A stretch of DNA of 64,000 nt. It comes from JACKII01 sp965202745 (GTDB taxonomy: Bacteria > Pseudomonadota > Alphaproteobacteria > Bin95). Positions 54,392-62,756 of the stretch are shown here, piece by piece. The stretch spans positions 186,001 through 250,000 of the forward strand of contig CBDBCB010000021.1 of assembly GCA_965202745.1 (NCBI GenBank), in the 5' to 3' direction. Both the position numbers and the translations under genes were made by a program. The first letter of the stretch is position 1, and every line of letters starts with the position of its first letter. The notes below the pieces were generated by a model, which had not been told where the DNA came from, did not search any database, and saw only the letters and a program-made list of their open reading frames with translations.

Positions 54392-55489
54392 TTATTCTGC
54401 CGCTACGGCAGGCATTCGCTCCTCAGCCGGGGGTAGCGCTTTTAATGCTGGCATGACCCGTTCGGCGAACAGTTCCATGTTGGCCTTGGCGATGGCATGC
54501 GGCATGCCGGCCATGGAGAAGATGCCGGTAAACTGGTCCGCGCCGAGCCGGTTGCCGATGCGGATGATCTTGGCGATGCACTGCTCCGGCGTGCCGTAGA
54601 CCTGAAGGTTCATGAAAAACTCAATGGCGGCGTCGGCATCCTTTTGCAGGTTCTCTGCAAACTTGCCGTAATATTCATAGCCCTTTTGGCCCTTCAGATG
54701 GTCCTTGTGGAACTCGTAGTGGTCCAGGACCGTCTGCCAGTAGCCGCCGATATATTCCCGGGCCAGTTCGTAAGCCCGCTTTTCGTCTTCATCGACGATG
54801 GTCCAGGCGGCGAAGACCGGCTTCGGCGCGGGCTCGCCATTCACCTGCTGGTAGAGCGCCTTGTACTCGGCGAATTCCTTCTCCACGTGCTCCCATGGTT
54901 TTTGCGGGATCACCAGGAGGCCGATGCCCAGTTCCGCCATGATGCGGGAGGACTCTGGCGAGACAGCGGCGGCGTAGGTGCGGCCGCGGAAGCTTTTGAT
55001 CGGTTCGGGGCGGATATCGACGCGGGGCTGTTGGTAGAACTCGCCGTCGAATTCCACATGGCCGTTTTCGAGGCCGTTCAGCACCATCTGGGTTGCTTCG
55101 ACGAAACGCCCGTGGCTCTCGCCCATGTCGAGGCGGAAGCCATCAAACTCCACCCGGCCGGCGCCACGGCCGAGGCCCAGGATCAGGCGGCCGTTCGAAA
55201 TATTGTCCAACATGCTGATCTGCTCAGCCGCGCGCAGCGGATCCCGCCAGGGCAGCACGACGACCATGGTGCCGAGCTTCGCAGTCTTGGTGCGGCCCGC
55301 CATGTAGGTCAGGAACTGCAACGGGTCCAGGCACATGGTGTAGTCGGTGAAGTGATGTTCCACCGCCCAGATCGACTCGAAGCCCAGCGGCTCGGCCATA
55401 TCGGCGAGAGCGATGTCATCTTGGTAGACATCAAAATCCGGACGCTGGCGGCCCGGATTTTGGAAGATGACGGACATACCCACATGCAT
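54392..55489 (-). CDS. LLM class flavin-dependent oxidoreductase
   Basis: A 365-residue bacterial-luciferase-fold protein: MHVGMSVIFQNPGRQRPDFD, FESIWAVEHHFTDYTM, GTMVVVLPWRDPLRAAEQIS and GRLILGLGRGAGRVEFDGF. Resembles the two-component flavin monooxygenase type (LuxA-like) more than F420 enzymes because of the EHHF motif. It is separated from acs by 117 bp. TTGGAGA precedes the ATG. Confidence 0.88.
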   Translation of the reverse strand: MHVGMSVIFQNPGRQRPDFDVYQDDIALADMAEPLGFESIWAVEHHFTDYTMCLDPLQFLTYMAGRTKTAKLGTMVVVLPWRDPLRAAEQISMLDNISNGRLILGLGRGAGRVEFDGFRLDMGESHGRFVEATQMVLNGLENGHVEFDGEFYQQPRVDIRPEPIKSFRGRTYAAAVSPESSRIMAELGIGLLVIPQKPWEHVEKEFAEYKALYQQVNGEPAPKPVFAAWTIVDEDEKRAYELAREYIGGYWQTVLDHYEFHKDHLKGQKGYEYYGKFAENLQKDADAAIEFFMNLQVYGTPEQCIAKIIRIGNRLGADQFTGIFSMAGMPHAIAKANMELFAERVMPALKALPPAEERMPAVAAE

Positions 55490-55590
55490 GGCGTTTCTCC
55501 AACGGTATTTTGTGCGTTGGTGCCTTTATAGCGGGCTGAGCGGGAACGTGCGAGAGGGCGGGAGCCGATCTGCCCGCAGAATTATCAACT

Positions 55591-55627
55591 ACCTTCCGTC
55601 CTGCACGTGAAGTGCGGGACGGAAGGT
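55591..55627. terminator. Long hairpin after leuA
   Basis: A 16-bp stem beginning ACCTTCCGTCC with one G-U pair and a 5-base loop, 30 bp beyond the leuA stop. Lacks a clear T-run. Confidence 0.6.
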
Positions 55628-55656
55628 GTTGTTGAAGCCGAGCTAAGGCCGCGGCC

Positions 55657-57363
55657 TTAGCCGCCCAGCTTAAACAGGCCGTTGCGGTAGGCGCGGTTGG
55701 CGGCGCTGACGACGGCGCGCAGCGAGGACTCGGCGATGTTCTCGTGCTTGCCGACGCCGAACAGGGTGTAGCCACCCGGCCCGCGCATTTCGACATAGGC
55801 GAAGGCGCTGGTGTCCTTGCCGGTGCCGACCGAATGCTCGCGGTAGTCGACCACGTCCATGTCAAAGCCAAAGGCATTGGACAGACCATCGACAAAGCCG
55901 CTGATCGGGCCGGAGCCCTTGCCTGCAATCTCCATCTCCTCGCCAAAGACTCGCAGCGTGGCCTTCAGGTCGCGGCTACCGCTTTCGCCCGGCAGGGTCT
56001 GATAGCTGAGGAAGGTGATGGGGCCATTCTGATCCAGGTATTCGGCGTTGAACACTTCCCAGATCTTCTCCGGCTGAACTTCCTGGCCCTCGCGGTCAGT
56101 GATGCCCTGGATGACCTTGGAGAATTCCGCCTGGGCCCGCTTCGGCATGGAAACGCCGTAATCCTGCTCCAGGATATAGGAGATGCCGCCCTTGCCGCTT
56201 TGGGAGTTGATGCGGATGATCGCCTCATACGTGCGGCCGACATCCGCTGGGTCCATGGGCAGATAGGGCACGCCCCACAGGTCGTCCTGCTTGTCCTTGA
56301 CCTCTTTCATGCCTTTGTTGATGGCGTCCTGGTGGCTGCCGCTGAAGGCGGTGAAGACCAGTTCGCCGGCATAGGGGTGGCGCGGATGCACAGGCAGCTG
56401 GTTGCAGTATTCGACCGTGCGGATCAACTCGTTGATGTCGTCGATCTTCAGTTCGGGATCGACGCCCTGGGTGAACATGTTCAGCGACAGGGTCACGATG
56501 TCCACGTTGCCCGTGCGCTCGCCATTGCCGAACAGCGTTCCCTCGACCCGGTCCGCGCCCGCCATCAGGCCCAGCTCGGTCGCCGCGATGGCGGTGCCGC
56601 GGTCATTGTGCGGATGCAGGGACAGGATGATCGAGTCGCGGTTCTTCACATTGCGGCTGAACCACTCGATCTGATCAGCGTAGGTGTTCGGCGTCGCCAT
56701 CTCTACCGTGGACGGCAGATTCAGGATCAGCTTGTTTTCCGGCGTCGGCTCCAGCACGTCCATGACCGCTTCGCAGATTTCCAGCGCGTAGGTCAGTTCG
56801 GTGCCGGTGAAGCTCTCCGGCGAGTACTGGTAGCGTACGACCGTGTCGCCAGCGGCACTCGCCTCATGCAGTTCGCGCACCAGCTTGGCGGCGGAGGTTG
56901 CGATCTCCGTGATCCCCTCTTCCTCCATGCCGAAGACGACGCGGCGCTGGGCGGTTGAGGTGGAGTTGTAGAAGTGGACGATGGCTGACGGTGCGCCCTT
57001 GATCGCCTCATAGGTGCGGGTGATCAGTTCCGGGCGGCACTGAGTCAGCACCTGGATGGTGACGTCTGCCGGGACCAACTTGTTGTCGATGATGTGACGG
57101 ACGAACTCGAAATCGGTGTCGGAAGCGCTGGGAAAGCCGACCTCGATCTCCTTGAAGCCCATTTTCAGCAGCGCGTTCCAGAATCGCATCTTGCGGTCGG
57201 TGCCCATGGGCTCGACCAGCGCCTGGTTGCCGTCGCGCAGATCGACGCTGCACCAGGTGGGCGGCGTGTCGATGATCTTCGACGGCCAGGTCCGGTCGCT
57301 GAAATCAGTCGGGATATAGGGGAAGGCGTAGGCTTTGTATTTTTCGGAAGCTACGGCATGCAT
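55657..57363 (-). CDS. leuA: 2-isopropylmalate synthase
   Basis: A 568-residue LeuA of the long (type 2) class. DLRDGNQALVEPM carries the first metal Asp, HPHNDRGTAIAATELGLMAG the His-x-His pair, and GNGERTGNVDIVTLSLNMFT the substrate/Asn region. The C-terminal LeuA dimer/allosteric domain ends near ANRAYRNGLFKLGG. It condenses 2-oxoisovalerate with acetyl-CoA in leucine synthesis and is usually leucine-inhibited. AACGGAGA precedes the ATG. I found no convincing leader-peptide attenuator in the 290 bp upstream. Confidence 0.96.
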   Translation of the reverse strand: MHAVASEKYKAYAFPYIPTDFSDRTWPSKIIDTPPTWCSVDLRDGNQALVEPMGTDRKMRFWNALLKMGFKEIEVGFPSASDTDFEFVRHIIDNKLVPADVTIQVLTQCRPELITRTYEAIKGAPSAIVHFYNSTSTAQRRVVFGMEEEGITEIATSAAKLVRELHEASAAGDTVVRYQYSPESFTGTELTYALEICEAVMDVLEPTPENKLILNLPSTVEMATPNTYADQIEWFSRNVKNRDSIILSLHPHNDRGTAIAATELGLMAGADRVEGTLFGNGERTGNVDIVTLSLNMFTQGVDPELKIDDINELIRTVEYCNQLPVHPRHPYAGELVFTAFSGSHQDAINKGMKEVKDKQDDLWGVPYLPMDPADVGRTYEAIIRINSQSGKGGISYILEQDYGVSMPKRAQAEFSKVIQGITDREGQEVQPEKIWEVFNAEYLDQNGPITFLSYQTLPGESGSRDLKATLRVFGEEMEIAGKGSGPISGFVDGLSNAFGFDMDVVDYREHSVGTGKDTSAFAYVEMRGPGGYTLFGVGKHENIAESSLRAVVSAANRAYRNGLFKLGG

Positions 57364-57654
57364 GGCGAAGGATCTCCGTTGTCTGCCCTGAAGGCAGTGG
57401 TCCCTTTACAGGACTGAATTACATTTTGATGACGAGGTATGACTTCGGCCGCCGGGACCGCTGGTCGCAAAAATCCGGCGACCGCCGCTAAGTCGCAGAG
57501 CGCGTGAAAAACCGATTTGGGGCATGGGGAGAAACTCGAACGGTTAGAAAGGAACGCTACACAGCACTAATGTCCCGACACTCAGAGGAGCGCCGGGCCG
57601 ATAAGCAGCAGGAGGTTGGTCCGTTCGGTCATGGGCAGGAAGTTAGGGTCTCGG

Positions 57655-58899
57655 TTAGGGCAAGTCAAGCGGTTGCGGCGAAGCTACTCCGCCGCCCGCA
57701 GCTCCGCGTCGTTCATACCCATCAACTGTCAGCGCGTCGAGCAGGCGGTCGATGTCGGCCTTTGTGTGCTGGGGGCTGGGGGTGAGGCGCATGCGTTCGG
57801 TGCCTTTGGGCACTGTTGGGTAGTTGATCGGCTGGACGTAGATGCCGAACTCCTCCAGCAGGCGGTCACAGAGCGCCTTGCAGCGGACCGGCTCGCGGAC
57901 CTGTAACGGCACAATGTGGCTGGGCGAGGGCATAACCGGCAGACCGCGTTTCTTCAGACCCGCTTTCAGATAGGCAGCGTTGGCGTGCAGGGCTGCGCGC
58001 TCCGCCGTCGAGGCGCGGACGCTCGCCAGCGCGCCAGCGGCGCTTACCGGGGCAACCGACGTTGTGAAGATGAAGTTCGGCGCAAAGCTTCGAATATAGT
58101 CAATGATCCGGGCCGAAGCCGCGATGTAGCCCCCCATAACGCCGAATGCCTTGGCCAGGGTGCCGGTAACGATGTCGAGGCGGTCAAGCACCGCGTCCTG
58201 CTCCGCCACGCCGCCGCCGGTGGCGCCGTAGAGGCCGACGCCGTGCACCTCGTCGATGCAGGTCAGGGCGTTGTACTTCTTCGCCAGATCGCAGATTTCG
58301 GCGATGGGCGCGAAGTCGCCATCCATGGAATAGACGCTTTCGAAGGCGATGAGCTTCGCCCGCTCCTGCGGCTGGGCGGCGAGCAGCGCATCCAGGTAGG
58401 CTAGGTCGTTGTGCCACCAGATCTGGCGCTCGCAGCGCCCGGCCTTCATGCCGTCGATCATGGAGGCGTGGTTGAGCGCGTCTGAGAGGATCAGGCAGTC
58501 CGGCAGCATCCGGCCGAGGGTGCCGAGCGACGCCTCGTTCGCCACATAGCCGGAGGTGCAGAGCAGCGCTGCCTCCTGACCATGCAACGCCGCCAGTTCG
58601 CGCTCCAACTCGACGTGATAGCTGGTGGTGCCCGCAATGTTGCGCGTGCCGCCGGAGCCTGCGCCGACCGCGTCCAGCGCCCGGTGCATGGCGTCGAGCA
58701 CCACGGGGTGCTGGGAGTCGTTGGAGCACCAGACAGTGATCGGCCGGTCGCCTGCGCCGGTGCGGCGGATGCCGTTCGGGAAATTGCCGCGCTCGCGCAG
58801 GATTTCTGCAAAGACCCGATAGTTGCCGTCGGCTTTCAGTTGGTTCAACTGGTCGTTGAAATGGCTGTCATAGTCCGCGCCGGAATACTGTTTTACCAC
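57655..58899 (-). CDS. hemA: 5-aminolevulinate synthase
   Basis: The GTG at 58899 follows GAGAGGTGAG and gives a normal start VVKQYSGADYDSHFNDQLNQ. A 414-residue alpha-oxoamine synthase with HemA-type motifs: GAGSGGTRNIAGTTSYHVEL, FESVYSMDGDFAPI, DEVHGVGLYG and GTLAKAFGVMGGYIAAS carrying the PLP lysine. YVQPINYPTVPKGTERMRLT is HemA-like. In the N-terminal region CSNDSQHPVVLDAMH replaces the usual CxNDYLGMGQHP, a net loss of four residues in frame. It condenses glycine and succinyl-CoA to ALA; activity may be affected. Confidence 0.88.
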   Translation of the reverse strand: MVKQYSGADYDSHFNDQLNQLKADGNYRVFAEILRERGNFPNGIRRTGAGDRPITVWCSNDSQHPVVLDAMHRALDAVGAGSGGTRNIAGTTSYHVELERELAALHGQEAALLCTSGYVANEASLGTLGRMLPDCLILSDALNHASMIDGMKAGRCERQIWWHNDLAYLDALLAAQPQERAKLIAFESVYSMDGDFAPIAEICDLAKKYNALTCIDEVHGVGLYGATGGGVAEQDAVLDRLDIVTGTLAKAFGVMGGYIAASARIIDYIRSFAPNFIFTTSVAPVSAAGALASVRASTAERAALHANAAYLKAGLKKRGLPVMPSPSHIVPLQVREPVRCKALCDRLLEEFGIYVQPINYPTVPKGTERMRLTPSPQHTKADIDRLLDALTVDGYERRGAAGGGVASPQPLDLP

Positions 58900-59025
58900 T
58901 GCCTCACCTCTCGGTGACAGTAGATGAAGGCATATCGCAGCGTCTGTCAGGTGCAGCACACCTCACAATGTCGCGCGCGACGAAGGGAGGAGAGGCGGCC
59001 TGGACGCCCCGCCGATAGCCCTTAC

Positions 59026-59829
59026 CTACTGACCCAGCCAGATACTGGCACCGCCATCGACCGGCAATGTCACGCCGGTGATGAACTTCGCTTCTTCGCT
59101 GGCGAGGAACAGCGCGGCGTAGGCCACATCCCAGCCATCGCCCATCTTGCGGCCGAGCGGTACTTTGGCGTTGCGCATGGCCTCGATCTCCTCGCGCGGC
59201 TTATTCCACTTGCGGGCGCGGGTGTCGACGGCCATGGGCGTGTCCATCAGGCCCGGCAGGATGACGTTGGCGCGGATGCCGTGCTCGGCGTTGGTGTAGG
59301 CCAACTGCTCGGTCAAGGCGACGACGCCTGCCTTGGACGTCTTGTAGACCACCAGCGGATAGCGGTCGCGCACTGCCATGGATGAAATATTGACGATGCT
59401 GCCCGATTTCTGGGCCCGCATAACCGGCACCACGTGCTTGCAGGTCATGATCATGCCGCGCAGGTTGATGGCATTGCAGCGGTCGAAGTCTTCCTCCGTC
59501 AACTCTTCAAGCGGCTTGTCGCCACCCGCGATGGAGACGCCCACATTGTTGTGCAGAATGTCGATGCGCCCGCATTCGGCTGCGACGGCCTCAACAGCGG
59601 CCTTGATGGAGGCTTCGGCGGTGATGTCGGCTGCCAGAGCCAGCGCCTTGTTGCCCTCGCCGCGGATGATCTCCGCGGTTTCTTCGGCCCGGTCCAGGTG
59701 CAGATCGATACAGGCGACGGTGGCACCCTCTCGGGCGAAAACTTGCGCGACGGCCCGGCCATTGCCGATGCCCTCGCCCGGGGACTGGCCAGCGCCGACG
59801 ACGATGGCGATTTTGTCTTTGAGATGCAT
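59026..59829 (-). CDS. SDR family oxidoreductase
   Basis: Start at 59829 gives MHLKDKIAIVVGAGQSPGEG with the cofactor motif GAGxxxGEGIGNG, then DILHNNVGVSIAGG, the catalytic Ser in NISSM and YKTSK (Tyr-x3-Lys), ending ITGVTLPVDGGASIWLGQ. A 267-residue classical SDR; substrate unknown. A longer upstream frame belongs to the broken gene at 59865-60369. Confidence 0.88.
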   Translation of the reverse strand: MHLKDKIAIVVGAGQSPGEGIGNGRAVAQVFAREGATVACIDLHLDRAEETAEIIRGEGNKALALAADITAEASIKAAVEAVAAECGRIDILHNNVGVSIAGGDKPLEELTEEDFDRCNAINLRGMIMTCKHVVPVMRAQKSGSIVNISSMAVRDRYPLVVYKTSKAGVVALTEQLAYTNAEHGIRANVILPGLMDTPMAVDTRARKWNKPREEIEAMRNAKVPLGRKMGDGWDVAYAALFLASEEAKFITGVTLPVDGGASIWLGQ

Positions 59830-59864
59830 GGGGGTTCTCCTGTGTGGATTAGGCTGCCGGCAGG

Positions 59865-60369
59865 TTAGACGCCGCCGACTTTGAACTGTCCGGCAGATAG
59901 GGGTGCGTAAATTGTAATGCCTTCGAGGGCTGTTGGAGACAGCTGTTCTGCGGTCTCCTGGGGTACAATGGCAATTAACCGCTCGGTTGGCGTGCCGTCC
60001 AGACGGGTGGCGCCTGCTTGTTGGGCACCGGCGGCGGCTTTCAGTACGGTAAACGGCAGATCCGGCTGGCAAAACATCAATCCCGGCATAGACATTGCGC
60101 CGGCGGCTGATGGCGTGATGGTAGGCTTTGCTGGCGTTACCGCCTCCGCCTATCGAGAGGTAGCTTTCGCTTTCGTACACGTCCAGGGACATCAGGCTTT
60201 AGATCGCCAGATACTGCCAGGCTGCTGAATTGCCGTTTACCGCACGATAACGCTGGGCTGTGAGCAGGCCAGGTACCGTCACCAATTGCTGGAGGTAGGT
60301 GTCGTACCACGCCGACGACTCTGTGACCGTGGAGGGGTCGCTGTAGTTCAGCTCAACCATGTAGATCAT
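59865..60369 (-). pseudogene. Unrecognised small protein gene, broken
   Basis: ATG at 60369 starts MIYMVELNYSDPSTVTESSA and WYDTYLQQLVTVPGLLTAQR, a ferredoxin-like (EthD/ABM-type) start. A TAA at 60199-60201 follows WQYLAI; the same frame continues SLMSLDVYESESYLSIGGGG with KAYHHAISRRRNVYAGIDV. Another frame (60095 to 59865) supplies a plausible C-terminal piece MFCQPDLPFTVLKAAAGAQQ ... GITIYAPLSAGQFKVGGV, but whether it belongs to the same gene is uncertain. Confidence 0.55.
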
Positions 60370-60419
60370 GACAGTACCTCACTGGGTTGTTTCGATCAGA
60401 CCGCTCTTTCAATGTTTTG

Positions 60420-60466
60420 GTGGTTCGATGGAAACGGATGGCACCCATCCGTTTCCATCGAACCAC
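60420..60466. repeat. 22-bp perfect inverted repeat with 3-base loop
   Basis: Left arm 60420-60441 and right arm 60445-60466 are exact complements; the core is CGATGGAAACGGATGG. It lies between two genes read leftward (27 bp from the end of the carboxymuconolactone decarboxylase gene). An unusually long clean hairpin with no T-run; terminator or repetitive element. Confidence 0.9.
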
Positions 60467-60492
60467 TAGTTTACCGAGTGTGGTAGGCGGAA

Positions 60493-61062
60493 TCAGTCCG
60501 ATGGCAGCGGGAACATGTCGAGATAGGACTGGTATTCCGGCTCAACCTCGATGGCGAGGGAGGCCAGGATGCGGACAACGGCGCAGTAGGTGGCGATAGC
60601 GACGACCAAGTCCACCATCTGCTCGTTGCCGAGTTCAGCCTGGAGTTCTTTGAACAGGGGCTCCGGCATTTCGATGTTTTCAGTCATCTCCCGCGCGGCG
60701 AGCAGGATCTTCTTTTCGAGGTCCCCGAGCTTGCTCGGCTTGCCAGCGTTTTCTGCGATCAGGCCCTCGATGTCTTCCTTGGAGACGCCGAAATCCATGC
60801 CGAGTTTGACATGATGGCTCCACTCAAACGGCGAGCGCGCCAGCCAGCCGACCTGCAAAATCGCGAGCTCCCGCAGTCGCATGTCCAGCTTCATGCCATA
60901 GCGGATATGGCCGCCAAGGACATGAAAAGCGCGGGCGGTGTCCGGGCTGTGTACCAGGGCGCGGGTCAGCCAGATCGAGCGCTTGAGGAGGTCTTTGTTT
61001 TCGTCTGAGAGGTCTTCTTGGTTCAAATACGGGACGCGGGCGGCCATGGGCAATTGATCCAT
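60493..61062 (-). CDS. Carboxymuconolactone decarboxylase family protein
   Basis: A 189-residue CMD/AhpD-fold protein: LRELAILQVGWLARSPFEWS with HHVKLGMDFGVSKEDIEGLI and VVAIATYCAVVRILASLAIE. The CxxC pair of AhpD peroxidases is absent; EWSHH matches the CMD-type His. Likely a decarboxylase or lactonase on a small cyclic acid, substrate unknown. The start at 61062 has only a weak RBS; Met6 is an alternative. Confidence 0.88.
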   Translation of the reverse strand: MDQLPMAARVPYLNQEDLSDENKDLLKRSIWLTRALVHSPDTARAFHVLGGHIRYGMKLDMRLRELAILQVGWLARSPFEWSHHVKLGMDFGVSKEDIEGLIAENAGKPSKLGDLEKKILLAAREMTENIEMPEPLFKELQAELGNEQMVDLVVAIATYCAVVRILASLAIEVEPEYQSYLDMFPLPSD

Positions 61063-61167
61063 AGAAAGGCTAGAGTTGGTAGATTGAGCTATAACCCATA
61101 GCAGTCCTAACGACAGTCATACCAGGGCCAGAGCACGTAGATAGCATACGCAGCCGCTTTTTCACTT

Positions 61168-62399
61168 TGGACCTGTCGCGGTTTGATGCCGCTCCTTTGA
61201 TAGCATTTACTGCAACAAAGGAGACTGACTATGGGACTGAAACGGACAGACGACTTTCGCCAGGATGCGGTGCGGATCGCGCTGACAAGCGGGCTAACGC
61301 GTAAGCAAGTGGCCGACGATCTGGGTGTTGGCATGTCAACACTGAACAAATGGATCACCGCGCATCGAGACACAGACGTGGTTTCCAAAGAGGATTTGAG
61401 CCTCGCCAAAGAGAATGACCGGCTTCGGCGGGAGAAACCGGCTCCTGAAGGAGGAGAGGGACATCCTAAAAAAGGCCACCCAGTTCTTCGCGGGCCTAAA
61501 GCAATGAGGTTTAGGTTCATCGAAGAGCACCGTGACAGCTTTCCAGCCAAACGCTTATGCCATGTTGTCGGTGTCAGCCCGCGCGGATTGCGGGCTTTCC
61601 GCACCCGTCCGGCCAGCCGCAGACAGCGGTCTGATATGGTGAGGTTGGCGCACATCAGAGAGCAGTCGCGTCTCAGCCTGGGCAGCTATGGTCGGCCAAG
61701 AATGACCGAGGAGCTAAAGGAGATCGGCTTGGATGTTGGCCACCGCCGTGTTGGCAGGTTGATGCGCCAGAACGGCATATCTGTTGTTAGAACACGCAAG
61801 CACAAAGTGACGACAGACAGCGATCACAAGTTCAACATCTCACCGAATTTGCTGAATCGGGACTTCACAGCGGGCAAGCCCAACCAGAAATGGGCGGGCG
61901 ACATCAGTTATGTTTGGACGCGGGAGGGATGGCTGTATCTGGCAGTGATCCTGGACCTGCATTCCCGGCGCGTCATCGGCTGGGCCGTCAGTAACCGGAT
62001 GAAACGCGACTTGGCCATCAGAGCGCTAAATATGGCCATTGCCTTCCGGGCACCACCGAAGGGCTGCATCCATCATACAGACCGTGGCAGCCAATATTGT
62101 TCTCACGACTACCAGAAGATCCTGCGCCAGCATGGGTTCAAGGTATCGATGAGTGGAAGGGGAAACTGCTACGACAACGCCGCTGTCGAAACCTTCTTCA
62201 AAACCATCAAGGCAGAGCTGATCTGGCGACGGTCCTGGGAAACAAGGCGGCAAGCTGAGATGGCAATCTTCGAGTACATCAACGGCTTCTACAATCCGCG
62301 CCGCCGTCACAAAGCACTGGCTTGGAAAAGCCCCGTCGCCTTCGAACGAAAGGTGGCTTAAACGAGCACTTGGGGCGGCACAAAAGCGTGACAGGTCCA
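61168..62399 (+). mobile_element. Complete IS3-family insertion sequence
   Basis: Terminal inverted repeats of 28 bp start TGGACCTGTCGCGGTTTGAT at 61168 and its imperfect complement ends at 62399 (about 22 of 28 match). CTT flanks both ends (61165-61167 and 62400-62402) as a 3-bp target duplication. The 1232-bp length is normal for IS3. It has inserted between the CMD gene and the sulfatase gene and looks young compared with the other IS remnants. Confidence 0.9.
61231..62361 (+). CDS. IS3-family transposase, OrfA and OrfB in one frame
   Basis: OrfA part: helix-turn-helix DFRQDAVRIALTSGLTRKQV with KWITAHRDTDVV. OrfB part: integrase core with DDE residues in WAGDISYVWTREGW, IHHTDRGSQYCSHDY and CYDNAAVETFFKTIKAELIW. 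Normally a -1 frameshift at an A-run (here CTAAAAAAGG) joins the two. Here an extra A in GAGAAACCGG upstream puts OrfA directly into the OrfB frame, so residues about 68-90 (REKPAPEGGEGHPKKGHPVL) are out-of-frame OrfA sequence in the leucine-zipper region. The product may be a constitutive fusion or inactive. Confidence 0.88.
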   Translation: MGLKRTDDFRQDAVRIALTSGLTRKQVADDLGVGMSTLNKWITAHRDTDVVSKEDLSLAKENDRLRREKPAPEGGEGHPKKGHPVLRGPKAMRFRFIEEHRDSFPAKRLCHVVGVSPRGLRAFRTRPASRRQRSDMVRLAHIREQSRLSLGSYGRPRMTEELKEIGLDVGHRRVGRLMRQNGISVVRTRKHKVTTDSDHKFNISPNLLNRDFTAGKPNQKWAGDISYVWTREGWLYLAVILDLHSRRVIGWAVSNRMKRDLAIRALNMAIAFRAPPKGCIHHTDRGSQYCSHDYQKILRQHGFKVSMSGRGNCYDNAAVETFFKTIKAELIWRRSWETRRQAEMAIFEYINGFYNPRRRHKALAWKSPVAFERKVA

Positions 62400-62402
62400 C
62401 TT

Positions 62403-62756
62403 CCCGCGCCATGGGGGCAATAGACAAGTCCCTCACAACGCCAGATTAACGGTCGAAAGGGCGGGCTTGGCGAAAACTCTCTATGGCCCATGCTGCCCTA
62501 AACGGGCTCCATTATCATGTTGATTGAAGGAGTGTTCTTCACTATGGGATGGCTATAATTTGGCGCTATCGTGCGATTATATTGCTGTGAGGAATTTGCT
62601 TTGACCGACCGCCTGATACTTTTCTTTGCCGCGCTGGCGCTCAAGTTTTTGCGCAGGTAGAGCTATCGTCAATTGACGGTATATGCGGTTGTGATGACCC
62701 GAAATATTGTCTGCAAATACCCTGGGTACCTACAAGGTCTGGAGAACAAGAACACT
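62403..62756. other. Intergenic region between IS3 and sulfatase
   Basis: About 350 bp, more AT-rich than the surroundings, with no supported gene. Probably carries the sulfatase promoter. Confidence 0.4.

Noticed and set aside
57520..57570. Possible tRNA-like sequence (GAAACTCGAACGG)
   Set aside because: A TTCGAGT-like loop is present on the minus strand, but flanking bases do not form a T-arm or acceptor stem.
57364..57654. leuA leader-peptide attenuator
   Set aside because: No short ORF rich in Leu codons and no clear alternative hairpins upstream of leuA on the minus strand.
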